The notes: generated by a model from the sequence alone, not told the origin. DNA of 64,000 bases from Thalassotalea euphylliae (GCF_003390335.1 NZ_QUOU01000001.1:1550001-1614000), one strand, 5' to 3'. Positions 26,194 to 35,166 are shown, counted from the first letter of the stretch. Made by a program: numbers and translations.

Positions 26194-26288
26194 AAAAAAA
26201 AGCCCAACCATAGGCGGCTGGGCCAAAAGAAGGAGAGTATAACAAAGTCACTTAACAAGCTTCACCTTGGAAAGTTGGTGATATATTA
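26194..26288 (-). ncRNA. candidate small RNA, copy A
   Basis: A 95-bp unit almost identical to 26405-26498. Read on the minus strand, a conserved TAATAT box leads into the unit, then TGTTATACT (an extended -10 form), a CTCCTTCTTTT motif complementary to a Shine-Dalgarno sequence, a GC-rich hairpin (26202-26209/26216-26223, one mismatch) and eight T. It could encode a transcript of about 40 or about 90 nt depending on which promoter is used. It is not a known Rfam family as far as I can tell. Confidence 0.5.
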
Positions 26289-26404
26289 GCCTTGTCTCTT
26301 GTTCTTTACTGTTGGTTTATTGTTCGTGTTTGTTAACAGTATCGAGCAAAAATTGGACGACTGTGAAATTTTGTAATGTGCCAACGTCTAGATAAACAAC
26401 AGAT

Positions 26405-26498
26405 AAAAAAAAGCCCAGCCATAGGCGGCTGGGCCAAAAGAAGGAGAGTATAACAAAATCACTTCACAAGCGTGCCTTGAAAAGTTGGTGATATATTA
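26405..26498 (-). ncRNA. candidate small RNA, copy B
   Basis: Second copy of the unit at 26194-26288, about 117 bases away. The hairpin is perfect (GCCCAGCC/GGCTGGGC at 26413-26420/26427-26434) and ends in a run of eight T on the minus strand. The TGTTATACT box and the CTCCTTC motif are identical to copy A. Conservation spans the whole unit and stops at both ends, which favours a functional duplicated gene over terminators alone. Confidence 0.5.
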
Positions 26499-26599
26499 AT
26501 CACTAGACGTGTTTTTTACTGTTGTAGATTTGTACAAAGATGTAATGCTTGTCTGCTTTATGTAATCCTCAGGGCATTTAGAGCACTGAGGATTAGGCA

Positions 26600-26642
26600 T
26601 AAAAAAGGCTCAGTGCCGATTGACAGATCAGGTCGCTGAGCC
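26600..26642 (-). terminator. hairpin plus T-run, unit 4 of the intergenic array
   Basis: GGCTCAG/CTGAGCC (26607-26613/26636-26642) with T-run on the minus strand. Upstream on that strand is CAATATTTCTCCCTGG, again an AT box plus CTCC before a GC hairpin, like units 1-3. Confidence 0.55.
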
Positions 26643-26890
26643 AGGGAGAAATATTGTGTTATCTCTTTGAGGGGGGAAGCAATGGAAAGTTCCCCATTAT
26701 TTGAAAATATTGCAAAAAATATGAAGCTTTTCGTAGATGTTATTATTTACGCTTGTTTTTCTTTATTTTCAAAAGCCGCTTGCGCGTTCAAATTTACCAA
26801 GTTCAAAGTCTCACATTTAAATTAGTGGGTGTTTTAGTATTCGGTGTTGTTGTATATTAATTGACGGTAACGTACTAGGTGCGTTATTTT

Positions 26891-26902
26891 AAACAGACGT
26901 TT
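26891..26902. promoter_or_regulatory. PsrA-type operator AAAC-N4-GTTT
   Basis: AAACAGACGTTT lies 49 bases upstream of the psrA ATG. The known Pseudomonas/Shewanella PsrA half-site pattern is AAAC-N4-GTTT, so negative autoregulation is likely. The flanking G/C of the consensus is absent. Confidence 0.5.
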
Positions 26903-26950
26903 TAACTGTATGTTTTAACGGCACTGGATTAAGTAGTAGGCGCGCAAAAC

Positions 26951-27571
26951 ATGAGCACAAAAAATAAAATATTAGATGCCGCGGAAGAGCTTTTTGCTAA
27001 CAAAGGCTTTAATGGCACTTCGCTTAGGGAAATTACAAGTCAGGCAGAGGTAAACTTAGCCGCAGTAAATTATCACTTCGGCTCAAAAAAAGAGCTGATC
27101 AAAGCGGTGATCTCCCGTTATATGGATGAGGTTTCCCCTAAGCTTGAATTAGCGCTGCTTGATGTCTCAGCCCAGCCATCGCCGTCGCTTCATCAAGTGT
27201 TTTCTGCGTTTGTTCAGCCGTTGCTATCGCTAAATGAATATAGAGAAAACGGCACCAGTACGTTTTTACAGTTACTGGGCCGCGGTTACACTGATAGCCA
27301 AGGTTTCTTGCGCTGGTTCTTAACAACTCAATATCCGAATGTTATTGACTACTTCGTGCAAGCGGTGCAAAAGTCTTATCCCGATTTAACCGCAGAGCAA
27401 ATGTTCTGGCGTTTACACTTTACGATGGGCACCATAGTGTTCACTATGTCGTCTAGCGATGCTTTGTTAGATATTGCTAAAAATGATTTTAGTAAGAACT
27501 TAGGCGTCGAAGATCTTATCCAACAGGTGATTCCTTATGTTGCCGCAGGGGTAGCAGCCCCAGTGCATTAA
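26951..27571 (+). CDS. psrA: TetR-family fatty-acid-responsive regulator PsrA
   Basis: 206 residues. The N-terminal TetR HTH includes ILDAAEELFANKGFNGTSL and VNLAAVNYHFGSKKELIKAV, the latter nearly identical to PsrA of Pseudomonas; the ligand domain pattern (FWRLHFTMG, IVFTMS) also fits. PsrA is known to repress beta-oxidation genes and respond to long-chain fatty acids. The psrA-nagZ order is also seen in Shewanella. An AAAC-N4-GTTT box in front suggests autoregulation. Confidence 0.85.
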   Translation: MSTKNKILDAAEELFANKGFNGTSLREITSQAEVNLAAVNYHFGSKKELIKAVISRYMDEVSPKLELALLDVSAQPSPSLHQVFSAFVQPLLSLNEYRENGTSTFLQLLGRGYTDSQGFLRWFLTTQYPNVIDYFVQAVQKSYPDLTAEQMFWRLHFTMGTIVFTMSSSDALLDIAKNDFSKNLGVEDLIQQVIPYVAAGVAAPVH

Positions 27572-27604
27572 ATGCCAACAGTTAAGCGCGATATTTTGTT
27601 ATTC

Positions 27605-27639
27605 AAGCGATATTTAATATGATTAAATATCGCTTTTTT
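27605..27639 (+). terminator. intrinsic terminator between psrA and nagZ
   Basis: A perfect 14-bp stem AAGCGATATTTAAT / ATTAAATATCGCTT with a 3-nt loop is followed by TTTT. It is weak in GC, so partial read-through to nagZ is possible. Confidence 0.75.
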
Positions 27640-27671
27640 AATGTCTTAAACAAATGATTGCCAAGGATATG

Positions 27672-28682
27672 ATGGGACCCATAATGCTTGATGTCGACGG
27701 GACATCACTAACCGCTGAAGACAAGGAAATTTTAGCGCACCCTTTAGTTGGCGGCTTAATCTTATTTAGTCGTAATTTTCACTCTCCTGAGCAAGTTGCT
27801 GCTTTAACGGCTGACATTCGCGAATATGCCCAAGGCGACATCTTAATTGCGGTTGACCAAGAGGGCGGCCGAGTGCAGCGCTTTAAAAATGGCTTCTCTA
27901 TTATTCCTGCCATGGGAAAACTGTGGCAACAGGCTGATGGCGCAATGGCGCAGGCGCTTCAACTTGCCAAAGCAAGCGGTCAGCTGATTGCCCTTGAAGT
28001 CATGTCGGTCGGTGTTGATATTAGTTTTGCGCCTGTGCTCGATATTAATGACATTAGTGATGTGATTGGTGATCGCGCCTTTCACGCTGAGCCTGATAAA
28101 GTGTGCTTGCTGGCCAATGCCTTTATTGATGGTATGCACTCAATTGGTATGAAGTGCACAGCGAAACACTTTCCTGGGCATGGCAGTGTTAAGGAAGACT
28201 CACATATTGCGCTACCAGTCGATCGTCGAGATAAAGCGGAAATCTTGGGGATAGATATGGAGCCTTTTCGTCAGCTAATTAGCGCAAAACAAGTGAACGC
28301 AGTCATGCCTGCACATGTAATATACCCGGCATTTGATGATAAATCTGTCGGGTTCTCAAGGTTCTGGCTTGAGGACATGCTAAGGGGGCAATTAGGGTTT
28401 GACGGTGTGATCTTCAGTGATGATTTATCCATGGCTGGCGCAGGCTCTATTGGCGGCTTTGTTGAACGTACCGAAGCTGCGCAACAAGCAGGTTGTGATA
28501 TGTTATTGGTGTGCAATAACCGAGCAGCAGCAATTGAAGTGATTGAGCAAGCCAATATTAGCGTATTGCCACAGAGCCAACCAAGGTTACAAAAAATGTT
28601 ATCGAAAAACCCTGTTCAATATGGGCAATTGACCCAAATTAAAGAGTGGCAACAGGCGCGTCAGCTGCTGAACATCGCTTAA
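27672..28682 (+). CDS. nagZ: beta-N-acetylhexosaminidase, peptidoglycan recycling
   Basis: 336 residues, GH3 family. It removes GlcNAc from anhydro-muropeptides in the cytoplasm. Motifs: DQEGGRVQRF, the catalytic-loop KHFPGHGSVKEDSH, and the nucleophile region FSDDLSMAGA. I chose the ATG giving MGPIMLDVDG because AAGG lies five bases upstream and the family starts there; a longer frame opens at ATG 27654. The gene follows psrA, separated by a weak terminator. Confidence 0.94.
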   Translation: MGPIMLDVDGTSLTAEDKEILAHPLVGGLILFSRNFHSPEQVAALTADIREYAQGDILIAVDQEGGRVQRFKNGFSIIPAMGKLWQQADGAMAQALQLAKASGQLIALEVMSVGVDISFAPVLDINDISDVIGDRAFHAEPDKVCLLANAFIDGMHSIGMKCTAKHFPGHGSVKEDSHIALPVDRRDKAEILGIDMEPFRQLISAKQVNAVMPAHVIYPAFDDKSVGFSRFWLEDMLRGQLGFDGVIFSDDLSMAGAGSIGGFVERTEAAQQAGCDMLLVCNNRAAAIEVIEQANISVLPQSQPRLQKMLSKNPVQYGQLTQIKEWQQARQLLNIA

Positions 28683-28724
28683 TATACTTGGCGCTTGATA
28701 CATTTGGCATGTCTCGCAAGAAAA

Positions 28725-28765
28725 TAAGCATTCTAGAGTGCCTTAAAGGCGCTCTAGAATGCTTA
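28725..28765. other. long stem-loop between convergent nagZ and dsbB
   Basis: A 20-bp stem with one mismatch (28725-28744 with 28746-28765; arms contain GCATTCTAGAG/CTCTAGAATGC) lies 42 bases after the nagZ stop. There is no T-run. It probably blocks 3' exonucleases or serves as a bidirectional 3' end. Confidence 0.65.
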
Positions 28766-28847
28766 AACTGCTATCAGCGCTTATCGATAAGCTGCGCAGA
28801 TATTAGGCCAAGTCTTCGATGGTCCATATTCTTTAGCCTTGCGGCAA

Positions 28848-29366
28848 CTATAGGTTTTTCGCAATGGCAATTCTAGCTGCCAACACCGCCGCAAGCATCG
28901 CAGTATAGACACTGTAAACCACGACCATCCATTGTGGCATGCTGTACCCCAAAAACTGCCAGCTTATCTCACCGCAATCTCCCGTTGCTTCGAACAACGC
29001 CGGAAGCCATTCATGCAGTGGTGCCCAGCTTGGGAAGTTAGGCGTTATATCACAAGTAAAGAAGAGTGATAGTGACGCGCTTTGCATTTCGACATGCTCA
29101 AGCGCAATAATCAGCCCCCAAATCGCACCTGTCCCCCATAAACCATAACCAGCAAGCCTTGCGATCAACTGGTTAGGGGCAAAATAGCCAACAAGGCCGG
29201 CAAAAAAGATGGCCCAAATGGCGGCACGTTGGTAAATACACATAATGCATGGTGCTAAGTCCATTACATATTGGAAGTAAAGGGCGGCGAGCTCTAAGCC
29301 CAGTGCAGAGCCGGCGAGTAACCCCCATGCTTGCTTTCTAGTGGCAAGATTACTAATAAAGTTCAC
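28848..29366 (-). CDS. dsbB: disulfide bond formation protein DsbB
   Basis: 172-residue inner-membrane quinone reductase that reoxidises DsbA. It has four TM segments and both redox pairs: C40-x-x-C43 (PCIMC) and C105/C131 (FTCD, GDCG). The GTG start has AAGGAAT upstream. It lies next to nhaB on the same strand, as in E. coli. Confidence 0.95.
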   Translation of the reverse strand: MNFISNLATRKQAWGLLAGSALGLELAALYFQYVMDLAPCIMCIYQRAAIWAIFFAGLVGYFAPNQLIARLAGYGLWGTGAIWGLIIALEHVEMQSASLSLFFTCDITPNFPSWAPLHEWLPALFEATGDCGEISWQFLGYSMPQWMVVVYSVYTAMLAAVLAARIAIAKNL

Positions 29367-29440
29367 AAAAATTCCTTATCGTTGTTATTGAAAGTGAAGG
29401 CGTTGTTGTTGCAGGCATTGTAGCGAACAAAGCTCGAAAA

Positions 29441-29464
29441 AAAAGCACCCAAGGGGTGCTTTTT
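29441..29464 (-). terminator. terminator of nhaB
   Basis: GCACCC/GGGTGC stem flanked by A- and T-runs on both strands, 26 bases after the nhaB stop, separating it from dsbB. Confidence 0.85.
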
Positions 29465-29489
29465 GCTAACCAATGGACCTAGCGTCTAC

Positions 29490-31076
29490 TTAATGAGCGC
29501 TTGGTACTTCTGCATCAGATACCGTGTGGTGGTGAATAATGCCAGCTTCGTAGAAGTCAGCTGTTTTACTCTCCAAGAAGCCACTAGAAATAGCAATTAA
29601 GCCGACAATGGTCAGGACTATGGTGTAAGGCAGCGCCATCACCACCATGCGACCGTATGATAAGCGAATCAATGGTGCCAGTGCCGACGTTAGCAAGAAC
29701 AAGAAGGCGGCTTGGCCATTTGGTGTCGCGACACTTGGCAAGTTAGTCCCTGTATTAATCGCAACGGCTAACATATCAAACTGATCACGCGTAATTTGGC
29801 CAGCTAGCAAGGCTTTTTTCACCTCTGTAATGTACACCGTGCCCACGAAAACGTTGTCTGATACCATCGACAAGAAGCCATTCGCCAAGTAGAACATCAC
29901 CAACTGCATATTGCCTTCAAACGTTAATACCCAGTTGATAACCGGCGTAAATAGCTGTTGGTCAATAATTACCGCAACAACCGCAAAGAATACCGCTAGC
30001 AGTGCAGTAAACGGCAGTGCCTCTTCAAAGGCATGGCCGATTTGATGCTCTTCATTAACGCCGGTAAATACCGTTGCGAAAATAATAACGGTTAAGCCAA
30101 TTAAGCCAACTGCTGCCAAATGAAGTGCCAATGCAACAATTAACCAAAGACCAACAATACCTTGCATCACAAGCTTAACCTTTTCGCGCTTAGTGCGCTG
30201 CTTTGATTCTTGTGCGTCAAAGTCTTGTAGGATTGTGCGAACGCTTTCTGGTAAGTGTGCGCCGTAGCCGAACCATTTTACTTTTTCTAACAGGACACAA
30301 GTGAGCATACCTGCGACAAATACAGGCGCAGTAACCGGTGACATACGGATCGCGAATTCAACAAATTCCCAACTTGCTTGCTGACCAATAATCAGGTTCT
30401 GCGGTTCACCAACGATGGTACACACACCACCAAGCGCCGTACCAATGCCAGCGTGCATCATCAAGTTACGCAGGTATGCGCGAAAATCTTCAAGGTCGTT
30501 ACGCGATACTTCATGAACGTCACTATCGTGTGTGTGGTCGTGATCATGAACAATTTCTTTGCCCGACGCTACTTTGTGGTAAACCGAGTAGAAACCAACC
30601 GCAACACTGATAATCACGGCGACTACGGTTAAGGCATCAAGGAAGGCAGATAAAAAGGCACTGGCAAAACAGAACAGCAGCGATACTAACGTTTTTGACT
30701 GAACTTTAGTGATGATCTTGGTAAACAAGAACAACAACAAGTTCTTCATAAAGTAGATACCTGCCACCATAAAAATCAGCAGCAGTAGTACTTCGATATT
30801 GACGATAATTTCATGCAGCACTTGGTCTGGCGAGGTCATGCCGATAAATACGGCTTCAATGGCAAGTAGGCCACCCGGTTGTAATGGGTAACACTTTAAC
30901 GCCATGGCAAGCGTGAAGATGAACTCTAGAACAAGTGCCCAACCAGCGACGTAAGGACTGACATAGAAAAATAAAATGGGATTAATAACTAAGAAAGCAA
31001 TAATGGCGTATTTGTACCACTCCGGTGAATTACCGAGGAAGTTTTTAAAAAACGCACTCATAAATGATTGCTGCAT
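29490..31076 (-). CDS. nhaB: Na+/H+ antiporter NhaB
   Basis: 528 residues, slightly longer than E. coli NhaB (513), with about 12 membrane segments. The start MQQSFMSAFFKNFLGNSPEWYK and the motif GVCTIVGEPQNLIIG fit the family; it exports Na+ in exchange for H+. A His/Asp-rich loop, HDHDHTHDSDVHE (around residues 180-192), accounts for much of the extra length and may bind metal or sense pH. AAGGAAAG precedes the ATG. Confidence 0.95.
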   Translation of the reverse strand: MQQSFMSAFFKNFLGNSPEWYKYAIIAFLVINPILFFYVSPYVAGWALVLEFIFTLAMALKCYPLQPGGLLAIEAVFIGMTSPDQVLHEIIVNIEVLLLLIFMVAGIYFMKNLLLFLFTKIITKVQSKTLVSLLFCFASAFLSAFLDALTVVAVIISVAVGFYSVYHKVASGKEIVHDHDHTHDSDVHEVSRNDLEDFRAYLRNLMMHAGIGTALGGVCTIVGEPQNLIIGQQASWEFVEFAIRMSPVTAPVFVAGMLTCVLLEKVKWFGYGAHLPESVRTILQDFDAQESKQRTKREKVKLVMQGIVGLWLIVALALHLAAVGLIGLTVIIFATVFTGVNEEHQIGHAFEEALPFTALLAVFFAVVAVIIDQQLFTPVINWVLTFEGNMQLVMFYLANGFLSMVSDNVFVGTVYITEVKKALLAGQITRDQFDMLAVAINTGTNLPSVATPNGQAAFLFLLTSALAPLIRLSYGRMVVMALPYTIVLTIVGLIAISSGFLESKTADFYEAGIIHHHTVSDAEVPSAH

Positions 31077-31301
31077 AACTTTCCTTTTTTAGTTTTAGTT
31101 TGAAAAGCATCGTGTTAATGACACTTTTTTCGACAAAGTGGCTCGAATATATCACATAAATTTGACAATATTTAAGGGCTGGCAGCAATTATTTGTCAAT
31201 CTGGTGGTGAAATTGCAAAGGTCAGTGCAGTTAGTACATGTTAACGTGCAACAGTGGTTTTTTATTGAGCAGTGAGGTGTGTTCGAATTTTATTCTGCTT
31301 A

Positions 31302-32228
31302 CTAGAAACTAATATCTGTTGGATGTAGCTCTGTTTTACACATATTACAGTTCACCGAAAGTCTCAGATTGGCACCACAGGGTTCGTGTTTTAGTGACTC
31401 AGGCGTGGTATGAAAGTCCATTGCCCACTGCCTTAAAATCATTACTAATGGGAATAGTGCTTTTGATTTGTCGGTGAGCACATACTCATAGCGCGGCGGA
31501 TTGTGTTGGTAAGCTGTTTTTTCAAACAAGTTTTCTTCAACCAGCATAGACAAACGCTGGCTAAGAATATTACTCGCGATGTTGAGGTAATTAGCAAACT
31601 CGTAATTGCGTTTTGCGCCCATAAATGCGGCGATCAGAATGAGTAGCGTCCATCTATCGCCAATTAAGTCGCTGATCCCGGCCATTCGATTGTCTAAAGC
31701 GGAAGTGCGGCTATTGCGAACACGGCGCATTTTATTGGCGCTTTGGATCACCTTGAGCTGGTGTTGAAACGAATCGTCTGAGGTATACCATTTCACGTCT
31801 TCAAACTTTACTGCTTGCCCACAATGGGTACAAACTGTTTCAGGAATAAATGGATGACCACAAGGTGTGTGCAGCAGCGTTATTGGCAAGGATGATTCTG
31901 ATGCAGATGCTAACCACTGAGTTTCCCAACGCCACGCCAATATCGAAGCACCGAATAATTTTAATCCTTTACCTGTTAGTAAGTAATCATAGTGCTTACT
32001 TGTCGGTTTAAGCTGCTGGCGCTTGATAACATCAATTTGGATAAGCGTGTCGAGGCGGCGGCTCAATGTCGCTTTACTTGCGCCGGTGTGGGTGCGCAAC
32101 GACTCAAATCGCGTTCTCCCCAAAAACAAATCTCGCAAGATAAGTAATGTCCAGCGATCACCAATGACATCTAGGTCACTAGAGATAGTCGCATTCAGGA
32201 TAAGCGGGATAGAAGTTACGTCAGTCAT
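31302..32228 (-). CDS. tandem HxlR-type transcriptional regulator
   Basis: 308 residues made of two HxlR winged-helix modules. Both contain the hallmark IGDRWTLLIL (residues about 19-28 and again near 190), and each is followed by a cysteine-containing tail (CGHPF...CTHCG; CGANL...CNMC) that could bind zinc. Ordinary HxlR proteins have one domain and dimerise, so this looks like an internal duplication making a single-chain dimer. It is divergent from the carotenoid oxygenase gene (172-base spacer) and is the likely regulator of the adjacent catabolic genes. Confidence 0.88.
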   Translation of the reverse strand: MTDVTSIPLILNATISSDLDVIGDRWTLLILRDLFLGRTRFESLRTHTGASKATLSRRLDTLIQIDVIKRQQLKPTSKHYDYLLTGKGLKLFGASILAWRWETQWLASASESSLPITLLHTPCGHPFIPETVCTHCGQAVKFEDVKWYTSDDSFQHQLKVIQSANKMRRVRNSRTSALDNRMAGISDLIGDRWTLLILIAAFMGAKRNYEFANYLNIASNILSQRLSMLVEENLFEKTAYQHNPPRYEYVLTDKSKALFPLVMILRQWAMDFHTTPESLKHEPCGANLRLSVNCNMCKTELHPTDISF

Positions 32229-32400
32229 TCGGTAAGTATATATTTTTTAAACATTTTGATAAACCACTGCGTGCTGTGCGGTGGGCAGCTCTAGTTGGAA
32301 TATACTTAATAAGGTTAAAAATTGTTCAAAAAAGCTTGTCTTCTAATGCAAGTTGGTTTCATAATGAAAGTCACTATTTAAAGTTGAGTGTAAAATAACG

Positions 32401-33867
32401 ATGAAGACTAAACTTGAACCGAAAGTAAAAACCAGCCTTAAACCTTCGTTACACCCATACTTAACGGGTGCATGGAAGCCAAATAACAAAGAATACACTG
32501 CCACAGAGATGGAAGTGATCGGTGAAATCCCCAAAGATATTGATGGGGTATATATTCGCAACACGGAAAACCCTGCGCACCAAGCCATTGGCCTTTACCA
32601 TCCATTTGATGGCGACGGTATGCTGCACTGTGTTAGTTTTAAAGATGGTAAAGCCGAATACCGCAATCGCTTTGTCAGAACTGACGGCTTTGAAGCAGAG
32701 CAAGCAGCAGGCAAAGCACTGTGGCAAGGTATCGCGAATAAAATCACCCCCAAAACCAAGAAAGGGTGGGGCGCACAAGGTTATATTAAAGACTCATCAA
32801 GTACTGATGTGGTAGTGCACGCGGGTAAAGTGATGTCGACGTTTTGGCAGTGTGGCGAAGGCTACTTGCTTGACCCATACACGCTAGCGCCTCAAGGAAA
32901 GCAAAGCTGGGCGCCCCAAGACGGTATTTCAGCGCACCCTAAGGTGGACTTAAACACCGGTGAGATGCTGTTTTTCAACTACTCAACCGAGCCGCCATAT
33001 CAACATTATGGGGTAGTAAATGACAAGAACGAGCTGGTTCACTACACCCCCGTCCCACTGCCAGGCCCAAGGCTGCCGCACGATATGGCGTTTTCCAAAA
33101 ATTACTCAATTTTGGCGGATTTCCCACTGTTTTGGATCCCGGACATTATTCCTGAAAAAAAATACTTGCCGAAATATCACCGCAATATGCCTGCGCGCTT
33201 TGCAATACTGCCAAGGTATGGCAACGAACAAGACATTCAGTGGTTTGAAGCCAGCCCAACTTACGTGCTGCACTGGATGAATGCGTATGAAGAAGGGGAT
33301 GAACTGATTTTAGATGGCTTTTATCAAGATCGGCCAAACCCACCACCACTGAAATGGTGGCCTAAAATCCCCGGCAAAATCATGGCAGGCCTAGATTTAC
33401 AGTCATTACAAACTCGCCTGCATCGCTGGCGCTTTAATCTCAAAACTGGCGAAGTAAAAGAAGGCCACTTAGATGAAGAGATTTTAGAGTTTGGCACATT
33501 TAACCAACACTACGCGGGGGTGAAAAACCGCTATTACTACAGTGTCTGGAATCACCCTGGGCGCTTCTTGTTTTCGGGGCTGGTCAAACTTGACTTAGAA
33601 ACCGGAGAAAAAACGCGCTATGAGTTTGGCAAGCACAGATACGGCTCTGAAGCGCCATTTGTACCAAGAATTGGCGCTCAAGATGAAGACGACGGTTATA
33701 TCGTCACCTTTATTACTGACACTAAAGCCAAACGCTCTGAATGCGTATTACTGGACGCCAAGGATATTGCCGCGGGGCCAATCTGTCGGATTATTCTGCC
33801 TCATCAGATCAGCAGTGGCACTCACGCTTGCTGGGCAAGTGGTGAGGAAATTCGCCAGTACGCGTAA
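32401..33867 (+). CDS. carotenoid oxygenase family (RPE65/CCD/lignostilbene) dioxygenase
   Basis: 488 residues, seven-bladed propeller Fe(II) dioxygenase family. The start region YLTGAWKPNNKEYTATEMEV fits. The four iron histidines can be placed: H179 (SAHPK), H227 (LPHDMAF), H291 (VLHWMNAYEEGD) and H475 (GTHACW). Such enzymes cleave conjugated C=C bonds of carotenoids, apocarotenoids or stilbenes to aldehydes/ketones. No signal peptide is visible, so it is cytoplasmic. The substrate is unknown; neighbouring thiolases and ligase suggest the products enter CoA-dependent degradation. Confidence 0.9.
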   Translation: MKTKLEPKVKTSLKPSLHPYLTGAWKPNNKEYTATEMEVIGEIPKDIDGVYIRNTENPAHQAIGLYHPFDGDGMLHCVSFKDGKAEYRNRFVRTDGFEAEQAAGKALWQGIANKITPKTKKGWGAQGYIKDSSSTDVVVHAGKVMSTFWQCGEGYLLDPYTLAPQGKQSWAPQDGISAHPKVDLNTGEMLFFNYSTEPPYQHYGVVNDKNELVHYTPVPLPGPRLPHDMAFSKNYSILADFPLFWIPDIIPEKKYLPKYHRNMPARFAILPRYGNEQDIQWFEASPTYVLHWMNAYEEGDELILDGFYQDRPNPPPLKWWPKIPGKIMAGLDLQSLQTRLHRWRFNLKTGEVKEGHLDEEILEFGTFNQHYAGVKNRYYYSVWNHPGRFLFSGLVKLDLETGEKTRYEFGKHRYGSEAPFVPRIGAQDEDDGYIVTFITDTKAKRSECVLLDAKDIAAGPICRIILPHQISSGTHACWASGEEIRQYA

Positions 33868-33978
33868 ATCTGCTCACTAAAAGCAACCAACGCAAATAAT
33901 AAGAAAAATATGGTAGCCAAAGATGCTTGCTGAAATTAGCGCTTGCTGAAATTGGCACTAAACAGGAGAGAAGTTTAA

Positions 33979-35166
33979 ATGCGACAGGCATGTATTGTTG
34001 ATGCGGTAAGACTACCGCGAGCAAAAATTGGTAAATCGGGCAGTGTCTATAGTGAGCAGCGGCCTGTTGATATGCTCAAGCCACTATTTGATGCGTTAAC
34101 GACGAGGCAGTCATTCGACACGGCGTTAGTGGACGATGTTATGCTGGGTTGTAATACTCAAATTGACGGGCAAGGGGCAAATATTGCCAAAACTGCCGCC
34201 CTGTACGCTGGTTGGTCAGACAGCGTATCAGGGGCAACAATCAATCGATTTTGTTGCTCTGGGTTAGATGCTATTAACATCGCTGCCAGTAAGATCATGT
34301 CGGGAATGAACGACATTATGGTCGCTGGTGGTGTTGAACAAATTAGCCAAGTCTCGATGTTTAAAGATAATGGCGATTGGTTCAGCTACCCGAAAGTGAT
34401 GCAAGCAACGCGCTTTATGCACATGGGCTTGTCTGCTGATTTAATTGCCTGTTTGCAAGGATTTGATCGCCAGCAGCTCGATGACTATGCACTGCGTTCA
34501 CACCAAAGAGCCGCCTTAGCCGCCGAGCATCATTATTTCAGTAATAGCTTAATACCACTTGAAAAAGAGGGGATTACAATCGATAACGGTATTCGACCAA
34601 GTGCTGATATTACGGTATTTAATGCGCTACCAACAGCTTTTGACGATGCCTTAGCTAAAGCACGGCCTATGCTTGAGGCTGGCGGAATAAAAGTGCTTGA
34701 ATGTCGCCACAGTGCTGGGAGTTCTCCAGCATTAGTTGATGGTGCAAGTTTAGTCTTGATGGCTAGCGTGCAAGCATGTAGCGAACATCAATTGCCTGTG
34801 CGCGCTAGAGTGATTCAGGCAAGCGATGCCAGTGCTGATCCCGTTATCATGCTGACTGGCCATATCAAAGCGACCGAAAAGTTATTGGCATCCGCAGGGT
34901 TAACCGCAGATGATATCGACCTATGGGAAATTAATGAGTCTTTTGCCGCTAGTGTGCTCAATTATCAGCGTCACTTTGCTATTGCTGATAACCAGCTAAA
35001 TGTGAATGGCGGTGCAATTGCCATGGGGCATCCGCTTGGCGCAACGGGCGGCATATTACTCTCAACGGTATTGGACGAATTAGAGCGCCAACAGCTTAAA
35101 CGCGCGGTTATTGCGATTCCGGGTGGTGCAGGTGTTGGTGTTGCAACCTTGATTGAGCGGGAATAA
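33979..35166 (+). CDS. thiolase family acyltransferase, second catalytic Cys apparently missing
   Basis: 395 residues. The thiolase nucleophile is C92 in NRFCCSGLDA; WEINESFAAS and NGGAIAMGHPLGATGG are typical. The C-terminal segment that normally reads C-x-GGG-x-G is AIPGGAGVG here, so the usual acid/base cysteine is replaced; the nucleotide sequence is unambiguous. GGAGAG precedes the ATG. It lies 111 bases after the dioxygenase gene on the same strand, so they are likely an operon. It may be a degradative thiolase with altered mechanism or a condensing/hydrolytic derivative. Confidence 0.85.
   Translation: MRQACIVDAVRLPRAKIGKSGSVYSEQRPVDMLKPLFDALTTRQSFDTALVDDVMLGCNTQIDGQGANIAKTAALYAGWSDSVSGATINRFCCSGLDAINIAASKIMSGMNDIMVAGGVEQISQVSMFKDNGDWFSYPKVMQATRFMHMGLSADLIACLQGFDRQQLDDYALRSHQRAALAAEHHYFSNSLIPLEKEGITIDNGIRPSADITVFNALPTAFDDALAKARPMLEAGGIKVLECRHSAGSSPALVDGASLVLMASVQACSEHQLPVRARVIQASDASADPVIMLTGHIKATEKLLASAGLTADDIDLWEINESFAASVLNYQRHFAIADNQLNVNGGAIAMGHPLGATGGILLSTVLDELERQQLKRAVIAIPGGAGVGVATLIERE

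Larger units (their letters stand above)
25468..26950. other. 1.48-kb intergenic field of repeats and minus-strand terminator-like units
   Basis: No protein gene is supported. It holds a 17-bp tandem array (25894-25961) and four minus-strand GC hairpins with T-runs (25672-25705, 26194-26223, 26405-26434, 26600-26642), two of them inside a duplicated unit of about 95 bp. A PsrA-like box lies at the right end. The layout suggests a nest of small RNA genes between the M2 peptidase and psrA. Confidence 0.6.

Noticed and set aside
26202..26223. Plus-strand reading of the duplicated units as attenuators before psrA
   Set aside because: The T-runs follow the hairpins only on the minus strand, and the GGAG motif on the plus strand is not followed by a start codon.
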